Assembly (NCBI RefSeq): GCF_017464355.1
Contig: NZ_JAFUAG010000036.1
Location: 1 to 33,178 of the forward strand
Direction of reading: 5' to 3'
Length of the DNA: 33,178 nucleotides
From: Ruminococcus sp.
GTDB lineage: Bacteria > Bacillota > Clostridia > Oscillospirales > Ruminococcaceae
Both the position numbers and the translations under genes were made by a program. How positions within the stretch are numbered: the first letter of the stretch is position 1; each line of letters starts with the position of its first letter. The notes beneath the pieces are model-generated. The model was given only the letters and a program-made list of their open reading frames with translations, made no database searches and was not told the DNA's origin. Positions 1-6,759 of the stretch are shown in pieces.

Positions 1-50
1 CGCTGACACACCACAAAAACAGCGGCTATACAGAACTTAAGGTTCTTGGC

Positions 51-89
51 GTATATCTTTCCCCCGCCGCAGGCGGGGGAAAGATATAC
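51..89. repeat. GC-rich perfect hairpin, related to the core of the ~100-bp palindromic elements
   Basis: The arms (gtatatctttcccccgcc and its complement) are perfectly complementary around a very short loop. The inner part, tttcccccgccg-(a/c)-aggcgggggaaa, is the same as the core of the elements at 12312-12411 and 16619-16717. There is no T-run, so it is not a typical intrinsic terminator. Confidence 0.8.
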
Positions 90-152
90 AACGCTCAATT
101 ATCCTTTTGTTTACCGCATTTTTAGTTGGTGTGCTAAAGGGATAGTCATATT

Positions 153-189
153 AGGTTTTGTACCCCGCCTTCGGCGGGGTACAAAACCT
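153..189. repeat. Second GC-rich hairpin
   Basis: Perfect inverted repeat with arms aggttttgtaccccgcc and its complement around a short ttc loop. It has the same design as the hairpin at 51-89 (AT-rich base, CCCCGCC top) but a different base sequence. No T-run follows on either strand. Confidence 0.75.
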
Positions 190-218
190 GATCCGTATAA
201 AATAAATAAGGTCACACA

Positions 219-256
219 AAGACCCCGCCTTACGGGAATTACCTGTGGGCGGGGTC
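219..256. repeat. Third GC-rich hairpin, with longer loop
   Basis: The arms agaccccgcc and ggcggggtct (the right arm preceded by tgt) enclose a loop of about 18 nt. It is the third CCCCGCC-type hairpin in about 200 bp and ends 14 bp before the -35 box of the following gene. The rest of 1-269 holds no gene that I can see. Confidence 0.65.
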
Positions 257-269
257 TTGCTGTGCAAGC

Positions 270-298
270 TTGACTTTTTTACGGAGATATGCTATGAT
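270..298 (+). promoter_or_regulatory. Sigma-A type promoter of the gene at 327
   Basis: TTGACT (270-275), 17-bp spacer, TATGAT (293-298). The predicted start of transcription is near 305, leaving a short leader with the aaaggag ribosome site. Confidence 0.65.
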
Positions 299-326
299 AA
301 CAAAAATGCGTATAAAGGAGAAAACC

Positions 327-704
327 ATGGTAGTTATATGGACAGACCTCAACAGCATAAATGAAGCAGACGGCGGATACTGGATATCTCCCGCAAAAGC
401 CCAACGTTTCAAGCTTACAGATGGCATGAAGATAAAGATAGTTGACGGCGATGAGATGTGGGACGCAGTGGTCCACAGGACAAATTCGCAGAACTGCAAT
501 GACCGCTGGTCCGCAGAGCTTACAAGCGAAGCTGCAACGCTTGGCGAGGAAGAACACAAATGGCTGGAGATAGGCATTTCAAACGGTATCTGTGTCGGTA
601 AAGGCATAGTCGCTCGTTCGTTGATAGGCCGTATGCTCGAGCTTGGATACAGCGCTGATGATATCCGCAGGATATTCGGGGCGACCGAAGAAACACTTTT
701 GTAA
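327..704 (+). CDS. Hypothetical protein, 125 aa
   Basis: I do not recognise this family. The ATG at 327 is chosen because an aaaggag ribosome site lies 7 bp upstream and the promoter at 270-298 places transcription start after the earlier in-frame codons. The protein is soluble, with no signal peptide or membrane segment. It is rich in Trp and acidic residues. Its N-terminal half looks like beta strands (for example MKIKIVDGDEMWDAVVH) and its last ~40 residues look helical (IGRMLELGYSADDIRRIFGA), like a small binding or HTH-like tail, but no catalytic motif is visible. It is a single-gene unit that ends at the hairpin at 718-747 and converges on the GGGtGRT operon. Confidence 0.75.
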   Translation: MVVIWTDLNSINEADGGYWISPAKAQRFKLTDGMKIKIVDGDEMWDAVVHRTNSQNCNDRWSAELTSEAATLGEEEHKWLEIGISNGICVGKGIVARSLIGRMLELGYSADDIRRIFGATEETLL

Positions 705-712
705 AAAGAAAG

Positions 713-750
713 AAAAACTCCCGACAGACCTGATGATCTGTCGGGAGATT
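713..750. terminator. Bidirectional intrinsic terminator
   Basis: An 11-bp stem, ctcccgacaga/tctgtcgggag (718-747), lies between two converging genes. On the minus strand it is followed by TTTTT, so it is strongest as the end of the GGGtGRT operon. On the plus strand it is followed by an AT-rich tail. Confidence 0.85.
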
Positions 751-779
751 ATTATATGCATGATATTGCTGAAAAGCAA

Positions 780-1778
780 TTACTTCATAGCCTCTTCAAC
801 AGCAACTGCACAAGCAACTGTTGCACCGACCATGGGGTTGTTGCCCATGCCGATGAGACCCATCATCTCAACGTGTGCAGGAACAGAAGAAGAACCTGCG
901 AACTGAGCGTCAGAGTGCATACGACCCATAGTATCGGTCATACCGTAGGAAGCAGGGCCTGCAGCCATGTTATCGGGGTGCAGTGTTCTGCCTGTGCCGC
1001 CGCCCGAAGCAACAGAGAAGTACTTCTTGCCTGCATCAGTTCTTTCCTTCTTGTATGTACCTGCAACAGGGTGCTGGAAACGGGTGGGGTTAGTGGAGTT
1101 ACCGGTGATGGAAACGTCAACGTTCTCCTTCCACATGATAGCAACGCCCTCGGTAACATCGTTAGCACCGTAGCAGTTTACCTTTGCTCTCAGACCCTCG
1201 GAGTAAGCCTTGCGGAATACTTCCTTTACCTCGCCTGTGTGGTAATCCATCTCGGTCTCAACGTAAGTGAAGCCGTTGATACGAGCGATGATCTGTGCAG
1301 CGTCCTTGCCCAGACCGTTCAGGATAACTCTCAGGGGGTTCTTTCTAACCTTGTTAGCCTTTTCAGCTATACCGATAGCGCCCTCAGCAGCAGCGAAGGA
1401 CTCGTGGCCTGCCAGGAAAGCGAAGCACTCGGTATCCTCTTCCAGCAGCATTTTGCCCAGGTTGCCGTGGCCAAGACCAACTTTTCTCTGGTCAGCAACG
1501 GAACCGGGGATACAGAAAGCCTGAAGACCCTCGCCGATAGCAGCAGCAGCGTCAGCAGCTCTTGTGCAGCCCTTCTTGATAGCGATAGCGCAGCCTACAG
1601 TGTAAGCCCACTTAGCGTTCTCGAAGCAGATAGGCTGAATGCCCTCGACCAGCTTGTATATATCCAGACCCTTTTCCTTGCAGACATCTGCGCACTCCTC
1701 GATGGAATTTATACCGTACTCCTTGATAACGGCAAGGATCTGCTTTTCTCTTCTCTCATAAGATTCAAATAATGCCAT
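780..1778 (-). CDS. GGGtGRT protein
   Basis: Member of the GGGtGRT family, named after its signature, which is here GGGTGRT at residues 259-265. At 332 aa it has the expected full length. It is soluble, with no signal peptide. Other Gly-rich conserved-looking stretches are GLGHGNLGKML (101-111) and GLIGMGNNPMVGA near the C-terminus. The biochemical role of the family is not established as far as I know. It is typically paired with an IscU/NifU-like protein, as here: the upstream gene ends 14 bp before this start and both follow one promoter. An aggagg ribosome site sits about 8 bp before the ATG. A role in iron-sulfur metabolism is inferred from the partner only. Confidence 0.92.
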   Translation of the reverse strand: MALFESYERREKQILAVIKEYGINSIEECADVCKEKGLDIYKLVEGIQPICFENAKWAYTVGCAIAIKKGCTRAADAAAAIGEGLQAFCIPGSVADQRKVGLGHGNLGKMLLEEDTECFAFLAGHESFAAAEGAIGIAEKANKVRKNPLRVILNGLGKDAAQIIARINGFTYVETEMDYHTGEVKEVFRKAYSEGLRAKVNCYGANDVTEGVAIMWKENVDVSITGNSTNPTRFQHPVAGTYKKERTDAGKKYFSVASGGGTGRTLHPDNMAAGPASYGMTDTMGRMHSDAQFAGSSSVPAHVEMMGLIGMGNNPMVGATVACAVAVEEAMK

Positions 1779-1792
1779 GTTACTGATCCTCC

Positions 1793-2485
1793 TTATTCCT
1801 TTCTGGGGTCAACGATCTTAACGGCGTCTGCAACTCTGCCGTACTGACCCTGAGCCTTTTCAAACGCTGCGTTAGCGTCGTCGCCTGCCTTGATGAAGTC
1901 CATCATCTTGCCGAAGTTTACGAACTTGTAGCCGATGATCTCGTTGTCTTCATTCAGTGCCAGACCTGTAACGTAGCCGTCAGTCATCTCCAGATAACGG
2001 GGACCCTTAGCCAGAGTACCATACATGGTACCTACCTGAGATCTCAGACCCTTACCCAGATCCTCAAGACCTGCGCCTACTACCAGACCGTCCTCAGAGA
2101 ATGCAGACTGGGAACGACCGTAAACGATCTGCAGGAACAGCTCTCTCATAGCAGTGTTGATAGCGTCGCAAACGAGGTCTGTGTTCAGAGCCTCCAGAAT
2201 GGTTCTGCCGGGAAGGATCTCAGCAGCCATAGCAGCAGAATGGGTCATACCTGAGCAGCCGATAGTCTCTACCAGAGCCTCCTGTATAACGCCTTCCTTG
2301 ACATTCAGTGTGAGCTTGCAGGTACCCTGCTGAGGGGCACACCAGCCGATACCGTGTGTAAAGCCGGAAATATCCTTTATCTCCTTTGCCTTGACCCACT
2401 TTGCCTCCTCAGGGATAGGAGCTGCGCCGTGAGCAACGCCCTGTGCGATAGGGCACATTGTTTCAACTTCGTGCGAATAGATCAT
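1793..2485 (-). CDS. IscU/NifU-like iron-sulfur cluster scaffold-type protein
   Basis: The central part resembles the IscU/NifU N-terminal fold. The stretch ETIGCSGMTHSAAMAAEIL (residues 73-91), followed by PGRTILEAL, matches the scaffold region around the cluster-binding cysteine. Other cysteines are at 11, 49, 56 and 106. At 230 aa it is longer than classical IscU (about 130 aa), with extra N- and C-terminal segments, and the cysteine spacing is not canonical, so function as a scaffold is not certain. The ATG at 2485 is chosen over the upstream in-frame ATG because aaggag lies a few bases before it. It is the first gene of a two-gene operon with the GGGtGRT gene. Confidence 0.82.
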   Translation of the reverse strand: MIYSHEVETMCPIAQGVAHGAAPIPEEAKWVKAKEIKDISGFTHGIGWCAPQQGTCKLTLNVKEGVIQEALVETIGCSGMTHSAAMAAEILPGRTILEALNTDLVCDAINTAMRELFLQIVYGRSQSAFSEDGLVVGAGLEDLGKGLRSQVGTMYGTLAKGPRYLEMTDGYVTGLALNEDNEIIGYKFVNFGKMMDFIKAGDDANAAFEKAQGQYGRVADAVKIVDPRKE

Positions 2486-2534
2486 TGATTGATACTCCTT
2501 TCGGTTATTTGGCGAATTGACCGCCACTTATAAT

Positions 2535-2563
2535 ATAATACTACATTTTGCTCTTCAAATCAA
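2535..2563 (-). promoter_or_regulatory. Promoter of the IscU-like/GGGtGRT operon
   Basis: On the minus strand: TTGATT (2563-2558), 17-bp spacer, TATTAT (2540-2535). Transcription would start near 2528, about 40 nt before the ATG. Confidence 0.65.
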
Positions 2564-2610
2564 GTGTTTTCACAAAAATTTTTAATTTGAGTTAACTTTT
2601 TTACGACTTG

Positions 2611-2635
2611 AAAAAAGCCCGAAACTTTGGGCTTT
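2611..2635 (-). terminator. Orphan minus-strand terminator hairpin
   Basis: On the minus strand, aaagccc/gggcttt arms around an 8-nt loop are followed by a T-run. It lies upstream of the promoter at 2535-2563 and downstream of no minus-strand gene, so whatever it terminates is not a visible coding gene. Confidence 0.55.
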
Positions 2636-2649
2636 GAACGCAAGTTTCC

Positions 2650-2665
2650 GTTAGTTAAAACTAAC
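2650..2665. promoter_or_regulatory. Short perfect inverted repeat, possible operator
   Basis: gttagtt-aa-aactaac: two perfect 7-bp arms with a 2-bp spacer. It lies between the divergent promoters at 2535-2563 and 2860-2888 but overlaps neither. The rest of 2666-2859 shows only AT-rich DNA with several aaagcttt/aaagcag repeats. Confidence 0.35.
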
Positions 2666-2859
2666 CTACTCTGCAAAAATGTAAATATCTGTAAATTTGC
2701 GGAACGAGCTGTTTCTCTGCTGCCGTGAACCTTTCCCATAAAGCTTTGTAAAGCAGCTGAGGGTGTTTATGATAAAGCTTTTTCTGCTTTAAACTATGGT
2801 GATACTCAACAAATGTATTGAAAATATTTATTTAAAGTGCCGAAAATGTGAATAAAACA

Positions 2860-2888
2860 TTGCAATAAATGCTCCGATAGGTTATAAT
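2860..2888 (+). promoter_or_regulatory. Promoter of the small membrane protein gene
   Basis: TTGCAA (2860-2865), 17-bp spacer, TATAAT (2883-2888). The start of transcription falls about 35 nt before the ATG at 2929. Confidence 0.7.
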
Positions 2889-2928
2889 TAAACCATAAAC
2901 TTATTTAGTCTGAACAGGGGGTAAGTAT

Positions 2929-3219
2929 ATGGAACCGATAAAGGCTTTTATACAGAAATGGCGCGATAAGCTGGCATATATGGAGTTTGGCGATCTTTTT
3001 CCGCAGAACAGAAAGTGCGATATCCGCGATGTGAAGAGCGTGCTGTTCTTTATAGGCATCTATCTGGGTGCGCTGATAATCTGTGCGCTGATGTTTGTGA
3101 TACTGGGTGCTACACCGTGGGTAGGCTGGCTGTTCAGGGCTGTAGGTTCGCTGGTGGCTATCTACGCTATCGTAGGTATGCTGCACATTCTGGCGCAGTA
3201 CATGAAATTCAACAGCTAG
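2929..3219 (+). CDS. Small integral membrane protein, 96 aa
   Basis: Function unknown. About 35 soluble, charged N-terminal residues are followed by two hydrophobic helices (roughly residues 37-61 and 64-90, the second starting around WVGWLFRAVGSL), giving a two-pass topology. No catalytic or binding motif is seen. The ATG is preceded by agggggt. It is a single-gene unit with its own promoter and a strong terminator at 3234-3263. Confidence 0.8.
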   Translation: MEPIKAFIQKWRDKLAYMEFGDLFPQNRKCDIRDVKSVLFFIGIYLGALIICALMFVILGATPWVGWLFRAVGSLVAIYAIVGMLHILAQYMKFNS

Positions 3220-3233
3220 GCAGAAAAAATGTG

Positions 3234-3263
3234 GCCGCAGAGTTTATGCTCTGCGGCTTTTTT
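3234..3263 (+). terminator. Intrinsic terminator
   Basis: Stem gccgcagag/ctctgcggc with a tttatg loop (3234-3257), followed directly by six T. It ends the small membrane protein gene. Confidence 0.9.
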
Positions 3264-3273
3264 CATAACACAG

Positions 3274-3310
3274 AAAAGCCACAGCATTCCCAGCGGGAAA
3301 TACTGTGGCT
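3274..3310 (-). terminator. Intrinsic terminator of carB
   Basis: On the minus strand, agccacagtatttccc/gggaatgctgtggct with one mismatch and a short loop, followed by TTT. It lies about 20 bp after the carB stop codon. Confidence 0.8.
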
Positions 3311-3331
3311 TTATAATTTCAGTGTATCAGC

Positions 3332-6300
3332 TTATTCAGTGATATCAGCGTGATGTGCCTGCAGGGACTTCACACCGAAGTGTGTGTTCTGCTTGATAGC
3401 CTTGATACCCTCAGCACTTGCCTTGGCAGCAGCCATAGTGGTGATGTAAGGTATGCGGTGCTTGATAGCGTTCTTTCTGATGTAGCTGTCATCATGGGCG
3501 CTGGTCTTGCCTGCGGGGGTGTTGATTATCAGCTGTATCTCGCCGTTGGCGATCTGATCGGCGATGTTGGGTCTGCCCTCATACAGCTTGAATATCTTCT
3601 CAGCAGGAATACCTGCTTCCTTTATCATCTCGAAGGTCTTGCCTGTTGCCAGTATACGGAAACCAAGTTCATTGAAGGACTTAGCGATCTCTACCAGCTC
3701 GGGCTTATCTCTGTCGCAGACGCTCAGCAGTACGGTGCCTTCCTTGGGAAGTGCGGTCTTTGTAGCTTCCTGTGCCTTATAGTAAGCCTCGCCGAAGCTG
3801 GGGGATATACCCAGAACTTCGCCTGTTGACCTCATCTCAGGTCCGAGGACGGGGTCTACCTCCTGGAACATATTGAAGGGGAACACGGCTTCCTTGACAC
3901 CGTAGTGGCCTATCTTCTTATCCTTGAGAGCAGGAACGGGAGAAGGCTTGCCTGTCAGCTGGCTGGTGATTATTTCGGTAGCTATCTGTACCATATTGAT
4001 AGAGCATACCTTGGATACCAGAGGAACGGTTCTCGATGCACGGGGGTTAGCCTCCAGCACATAAACGGTGTCGCCCTCGATAGCGTACTGCATATTCATA
4101 AGGCCCTTTACGTTCATCTCCACAGCTATCTTCTTGGTGTATTCCTTGATAGTAGCTACCTGCTTCTCGGTCAGGTTCTTGGAGGGCAGTATGCAGGCAG
4201 AGTCGCCCGAATGAACACCTGCAAGCTCGATATGCTCCATAACAGCGGGAACAAAGCAATGCTCGCCGTCGGAGATAGCGTCAGCCTCGCACTCGGTAGC
4301 GTGGTTGAGGAAACGGTCGATGAGGATAGGTCTGTCAGGTGTAACGCCTACAGCGGCAGACATATAAACTCTCATCATATCGTCATCGTGAACGATCTCC
4401 ATGCCGCGGCCGCCCAGAACGTAGGAAGGTCTTACCATTACGGGATAGCCTATCTTATTGGCGATAGCCAGTGCCTCGTCAACGTTGACAGCCATGCCTG
4501 CCTCGGGCATAGGTATCTCCAGCTTATCCATCATGGCACGGAAGTGATCTCTGTCCTCAGCCAGGTCGATAGTTTCGGGAGTAGTACCCAGTATGTTGAC
4601 ACCGTACTTCTTCAGGTCGTTAGCCAGGTTCAGGGGAGTCTGTCCGCCGAACTGAGCGATAACGCCTACGGGCTTCTCCTTCTCGTGGATAGACAGAACG
4701 TCCTCCAGAGTCAGGGGCTCGAAGTACAGCTTATCGGAAGTATCATAGTCAGTAGAAACTGTCTCGGGGTTGCAGTTAACGATGATAGACTCAAAGCCCA
4801 GCTTCTTGAGAGCCAGTGCCGCATGAACGCAGCAGTAGTCAAACTCGATACCCTGACCGATACGGTTAGGACCGCCGCCCAGTATCATTATCTTGGGCTT
4901 ATCGGTATTTACGGGGCTCTTGTCCTCATCAAGGTGATAGGTGCTGTAGTAGTAAGCCGCATTCTCGGTGCCGCTAACATGAACGCCCTCCCAGGCCTCC
5001 TTTATGCCGAAACCTATACGGGCATTTCTTATCTCCTCCTCGGTAACTTCCAGCAGAGAAGACAGATATCTGTCGGAGAAACCGTCCAGCTTGGCCTGCT
5101 TCAGCACTTCCTTAGCGGGAACAGCGCCCTTGCCTGCCATGATAGCTTCTTCCTCGTCCACCAGTTCCTTCATCTGCTCTAAGAACCAGTGCTTTATCTT
5201 GGTCAGCTCATGTATCTCATCAATGGTAGCGCCCTTGCGCAGAGCCTCATACATAACGAACTGTCTTTCGCTGGTAGGGAAGCGCAGCTTATCCAGCAGC
5301 TCCTCCTTGGAAAGGTCGTGGAAGTTCTTTGCGAAGCCCAGGCCATATCTGCCTGTTTCAAGGCTTCTGATAGCCTTCTGGAAAGCTTCCTTATAGGTCT
5401 TGCCTATGCTCATTACCTCGCCGACAGCTCTCATCTGGGTGCCCAGCTTGTCCTCAGCGCCCTTGAATTTCTCGAAAGCCCATCTTGCAAACTTGATAAC
5501 TACATAGTCACCGTCGGGCACATACTTATCCAGTGTGCCGTACTTGCCGCAGGGTATCTCGTCCAGAGTAAGACCGCAGGCCAGCATAGCTGATACCAGC
5601 GCGATAGGGAAGCCTGTAGCCTTTGAAGCCAGTGCGGAGGAACGGGAAGTTCTGGGGTTTATCTCGATAACGACGATCCTGCCGTCCTCGGGGTTTCTTG
5701 CGAACTGGCAGTTGCAGCCGCCGATAACTTCGATAGATTCGATGATCCTGTAGGACATCTCCTGCAGCTGCTTCTGAACGTCCTCGGGGATAGTCAGCAT
5801 AGGAGCAGAGCAGAAAGAGTCACCTGTGTGGACGCCTATGGGGTCGATATTCTCAATGAAGCAAACAGTGATCTTATTGTTGTTTGCATCTCTTACAACT
5901 TCAAGCTCCAGCTCTTCCCAGCCGAAGATACATTCCTCGACCAGTACCTGGCCTACGAGAGAAGCCTGCAGACCTCTTGCGCATACGACCTTGAGCTCGT
6001 CAACGTTGTATACCATGCCGCCGCCTGCGCCGCCCATGGTATAAGCAGGTCTGAGAACTACGGGGTACTTCAGTTCCTCAGCTATCTTAACAGCCTCGTC
6101 AACCGAGTAAGCTACCTGGCTCTTGGGCATACCGATGCCCAGCTCCTTCATGGCATTCTTGAATTCGATCCTGTCCTCGCCGCGCTCGATAGCATCTACC
6201 TGAACGCCGATGACCTGAACGCCATACTTTTTCAGCACGCCTGCCTTATCCAGCTCAGAGCAGAGGTTAAGACCCGACTGACCGCCCAGGTTAGGCAGCA

Positions 6301-6556
6301 GAGCGTCAGGGCGCTCCTTGTCGATTATCTGTGTGAGCCTGTCAAGGTTCAGAGGCTCGATATAGGTGATGTCTGCTACATCGGGGTCTGTCATGATAGT
6401 AGCGGGGTTCGAGTTTACAAGAACTATCTCGTAACCCAGATTTCTCAGGGCTTTGCAGGCCTGAGTGCCCGAGTAGTCGAACTCACACGCCTGACCTATG
6501 ATTATAGGCCCCGAACCGATGATCATTATCTTGTTGATATCCTGCTTCTTTGGCAT
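3332..6556 (-). CDS. carB: Carbamoyl-phosphate synthase large subunit
   Basis: Makes carbamoyl phosphate from bicarbonate, ATP and ammonia delivered by the small subunit, for pyrimidine and arginine synthesis in the cytoplasm. At 1074 aa it is full length. The sequence shows the typical duplicated layout: two carbamoyl-phosphate synthase/ATP-grasp halves, each opening with a nucleotide-fold motif (IMIIGSGPIIIGQACEFDYS near residue 12; IMILGGGPNRIGQGIEFDYC near 560) and carrying Gly-rich ATP loops (PAYTMGGAGGG; PSYVLGGRGME). A C-terminal MGS-like allosteric domain follows (about 935-1074, TGKTFEMIKEAG...NTPAGK). The ATG at 6556 follows a ggagatc ribosome site; an earlier in-frame codon lacks one. 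No carA is present in the window, so the small subunit must be encoded elsewhere. Confidence 0.98.
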   Translation of the reverse strand: MPKKQDINKIMIIGSGPIIIGQACEFDYSGTQACKALRNLGYEIVLVNSNPATIMTDPDVADITYIEPLNLDRLTQIIDKERPDALLPNLGGQSGLNLCSELDKAGVLKKYGVQVIGVQVDAIERGEDRIEFKNAMKELGIGMPKSQVAYSVDEAVKIAEELKYPVVLRPAYTMGGAGGGMVYNVDELKVVCARGLQASLVGQVLVEECIFGWEELELEVVRDANNNKITVCFIENIDPIGVHTGDSFCSAPMLTIPEDVQKQLQEMSYRIIESIEVIGGCNCQFARNPEDGRIVVIEINPRTSRSSALASKATGFPIALVSAMLACGLTLDEIPCGKYGTLDKYVPDGDYVVIKFARWAFEKFKGAEDKLGTQMRAVGEVMSIGKTYKEAFQKAIRSLETGRYGLGFAKNFHDLSKEELLDKLRFPTSERQFVMYEALRKGATIDEIHELTKIKHWFLEQMKELVDEEEAIMAGKGAVPAKEVLKQAKLDGFSDRYLSSLLEVTEEEIRNARIGFGIKEAWEGVHVSGTENAAYYYSTYHLDEDKSPVNTDKPKIMILGGGPNRIGQGIEFDYCCVHAALALKKLGFESIIVNCNPETVSTDYDTSDKLYFEPLTLEDVLSIHEKEKPVGVIAQFGGQTPLNLANDLKKYGVNILGTTPETIDLAEDRDHFRAMMDKLEIPMPEAGMAVNVDEALAIANKIGYPVMVRPSYVLGGRGMEIVHDDDMMRVYMSAAVGVTPDRPILIDRFLNHATECEADAISDGEHCFVPAVMEHIELAGVHSGDSACILPSKNLTEKQVATIKEYTKKIAVEMNVKGLMNMQYAIEGDTVYVLEANPRASRTVPLVSKVCSINMVQIATEIITSQLTGKPSPVPALKDKKIGHYGVKEAVFPFNMFQEVDPVLGPEMRSTGEVLGISPSFGEAYYKAQEATKTALPKEGTVLLSVCDRDKPELVEIAKSFNELGFRILATGKTFEMIKEAGIPAEKIFKLYEGRPNIADQIANGEIQLIINTPAGKTSAHDDSYIRKNAIKHRIPYITTMAAAKASAEGIKAIKQNTHFGVKSLQAHHADITE

Positions 6557-6616
6557 ACTAGATCTCCTATCCCGCACCAATGTGCGTAAAATTTCTAAAA
6601 AAATCCCTTACCGTAT

Positions 6617-6645
6617 ATCATACCATATTTCCCGACAAATTGCAA
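6617..6645 (-). promoter_or_regulatory. Promoter of carB
   Basis: On the minus strand: TTGCAA (6645-6640), 17-bp spacer, TATGAT (6622-6617). The leader is about 50 nt. I see no PyrR-type anti-terminator or attenuator in it. Confidence 0.65.
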
Positions 6646-6720
6646 GACGTAAATGTAAATAATTCAATTTTTAAAATTCACAATTCACAATTATGTGATA
6701 TGCAGGAAGATACTTCCATA

Positions 6721-6748
6721 TAAAAAGAACTGCCGCGGCTGCGGCAGT
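6721..6748 (-). terminator. Intrinsic terminator of the acyl-CoA ligase gene
   Basis: Stem actgccgc/gcggcagt with a ggct-type loop (6729-6748), followed on the minus strand by TCTTTTTA. Confidence 0.85.
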
Positions 6749-6759
6749 CCCTGTGTAGC

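Noticed and set aside
51-256. CRISPR array
   Set aside because: The three hairpins differ from each other in sequence and spacing, are not direct repeats, and no cas gene is present.
756-1772. 338-codon open frame antisense to the GGGtGRT gene
   Set aside because: No ribosome site. It begins within the terminator region and lies entirely over a gene with family motifs on the other strand.
3905-5182. 425-codon open frame antisense to carB
   Set aside because: Shadow of the carB codon pattern; carB is complete and motif-rich, and the antisense frame has no supporting signal.
6557-6700. Pyrimidine-type attenuator or riboswitch in the carB leader
   Set aside because: Only about 50 nt of AT-rich leader lies between promoter and start codon, with no terminator/anti-terminator pair or known aptamer pattern.
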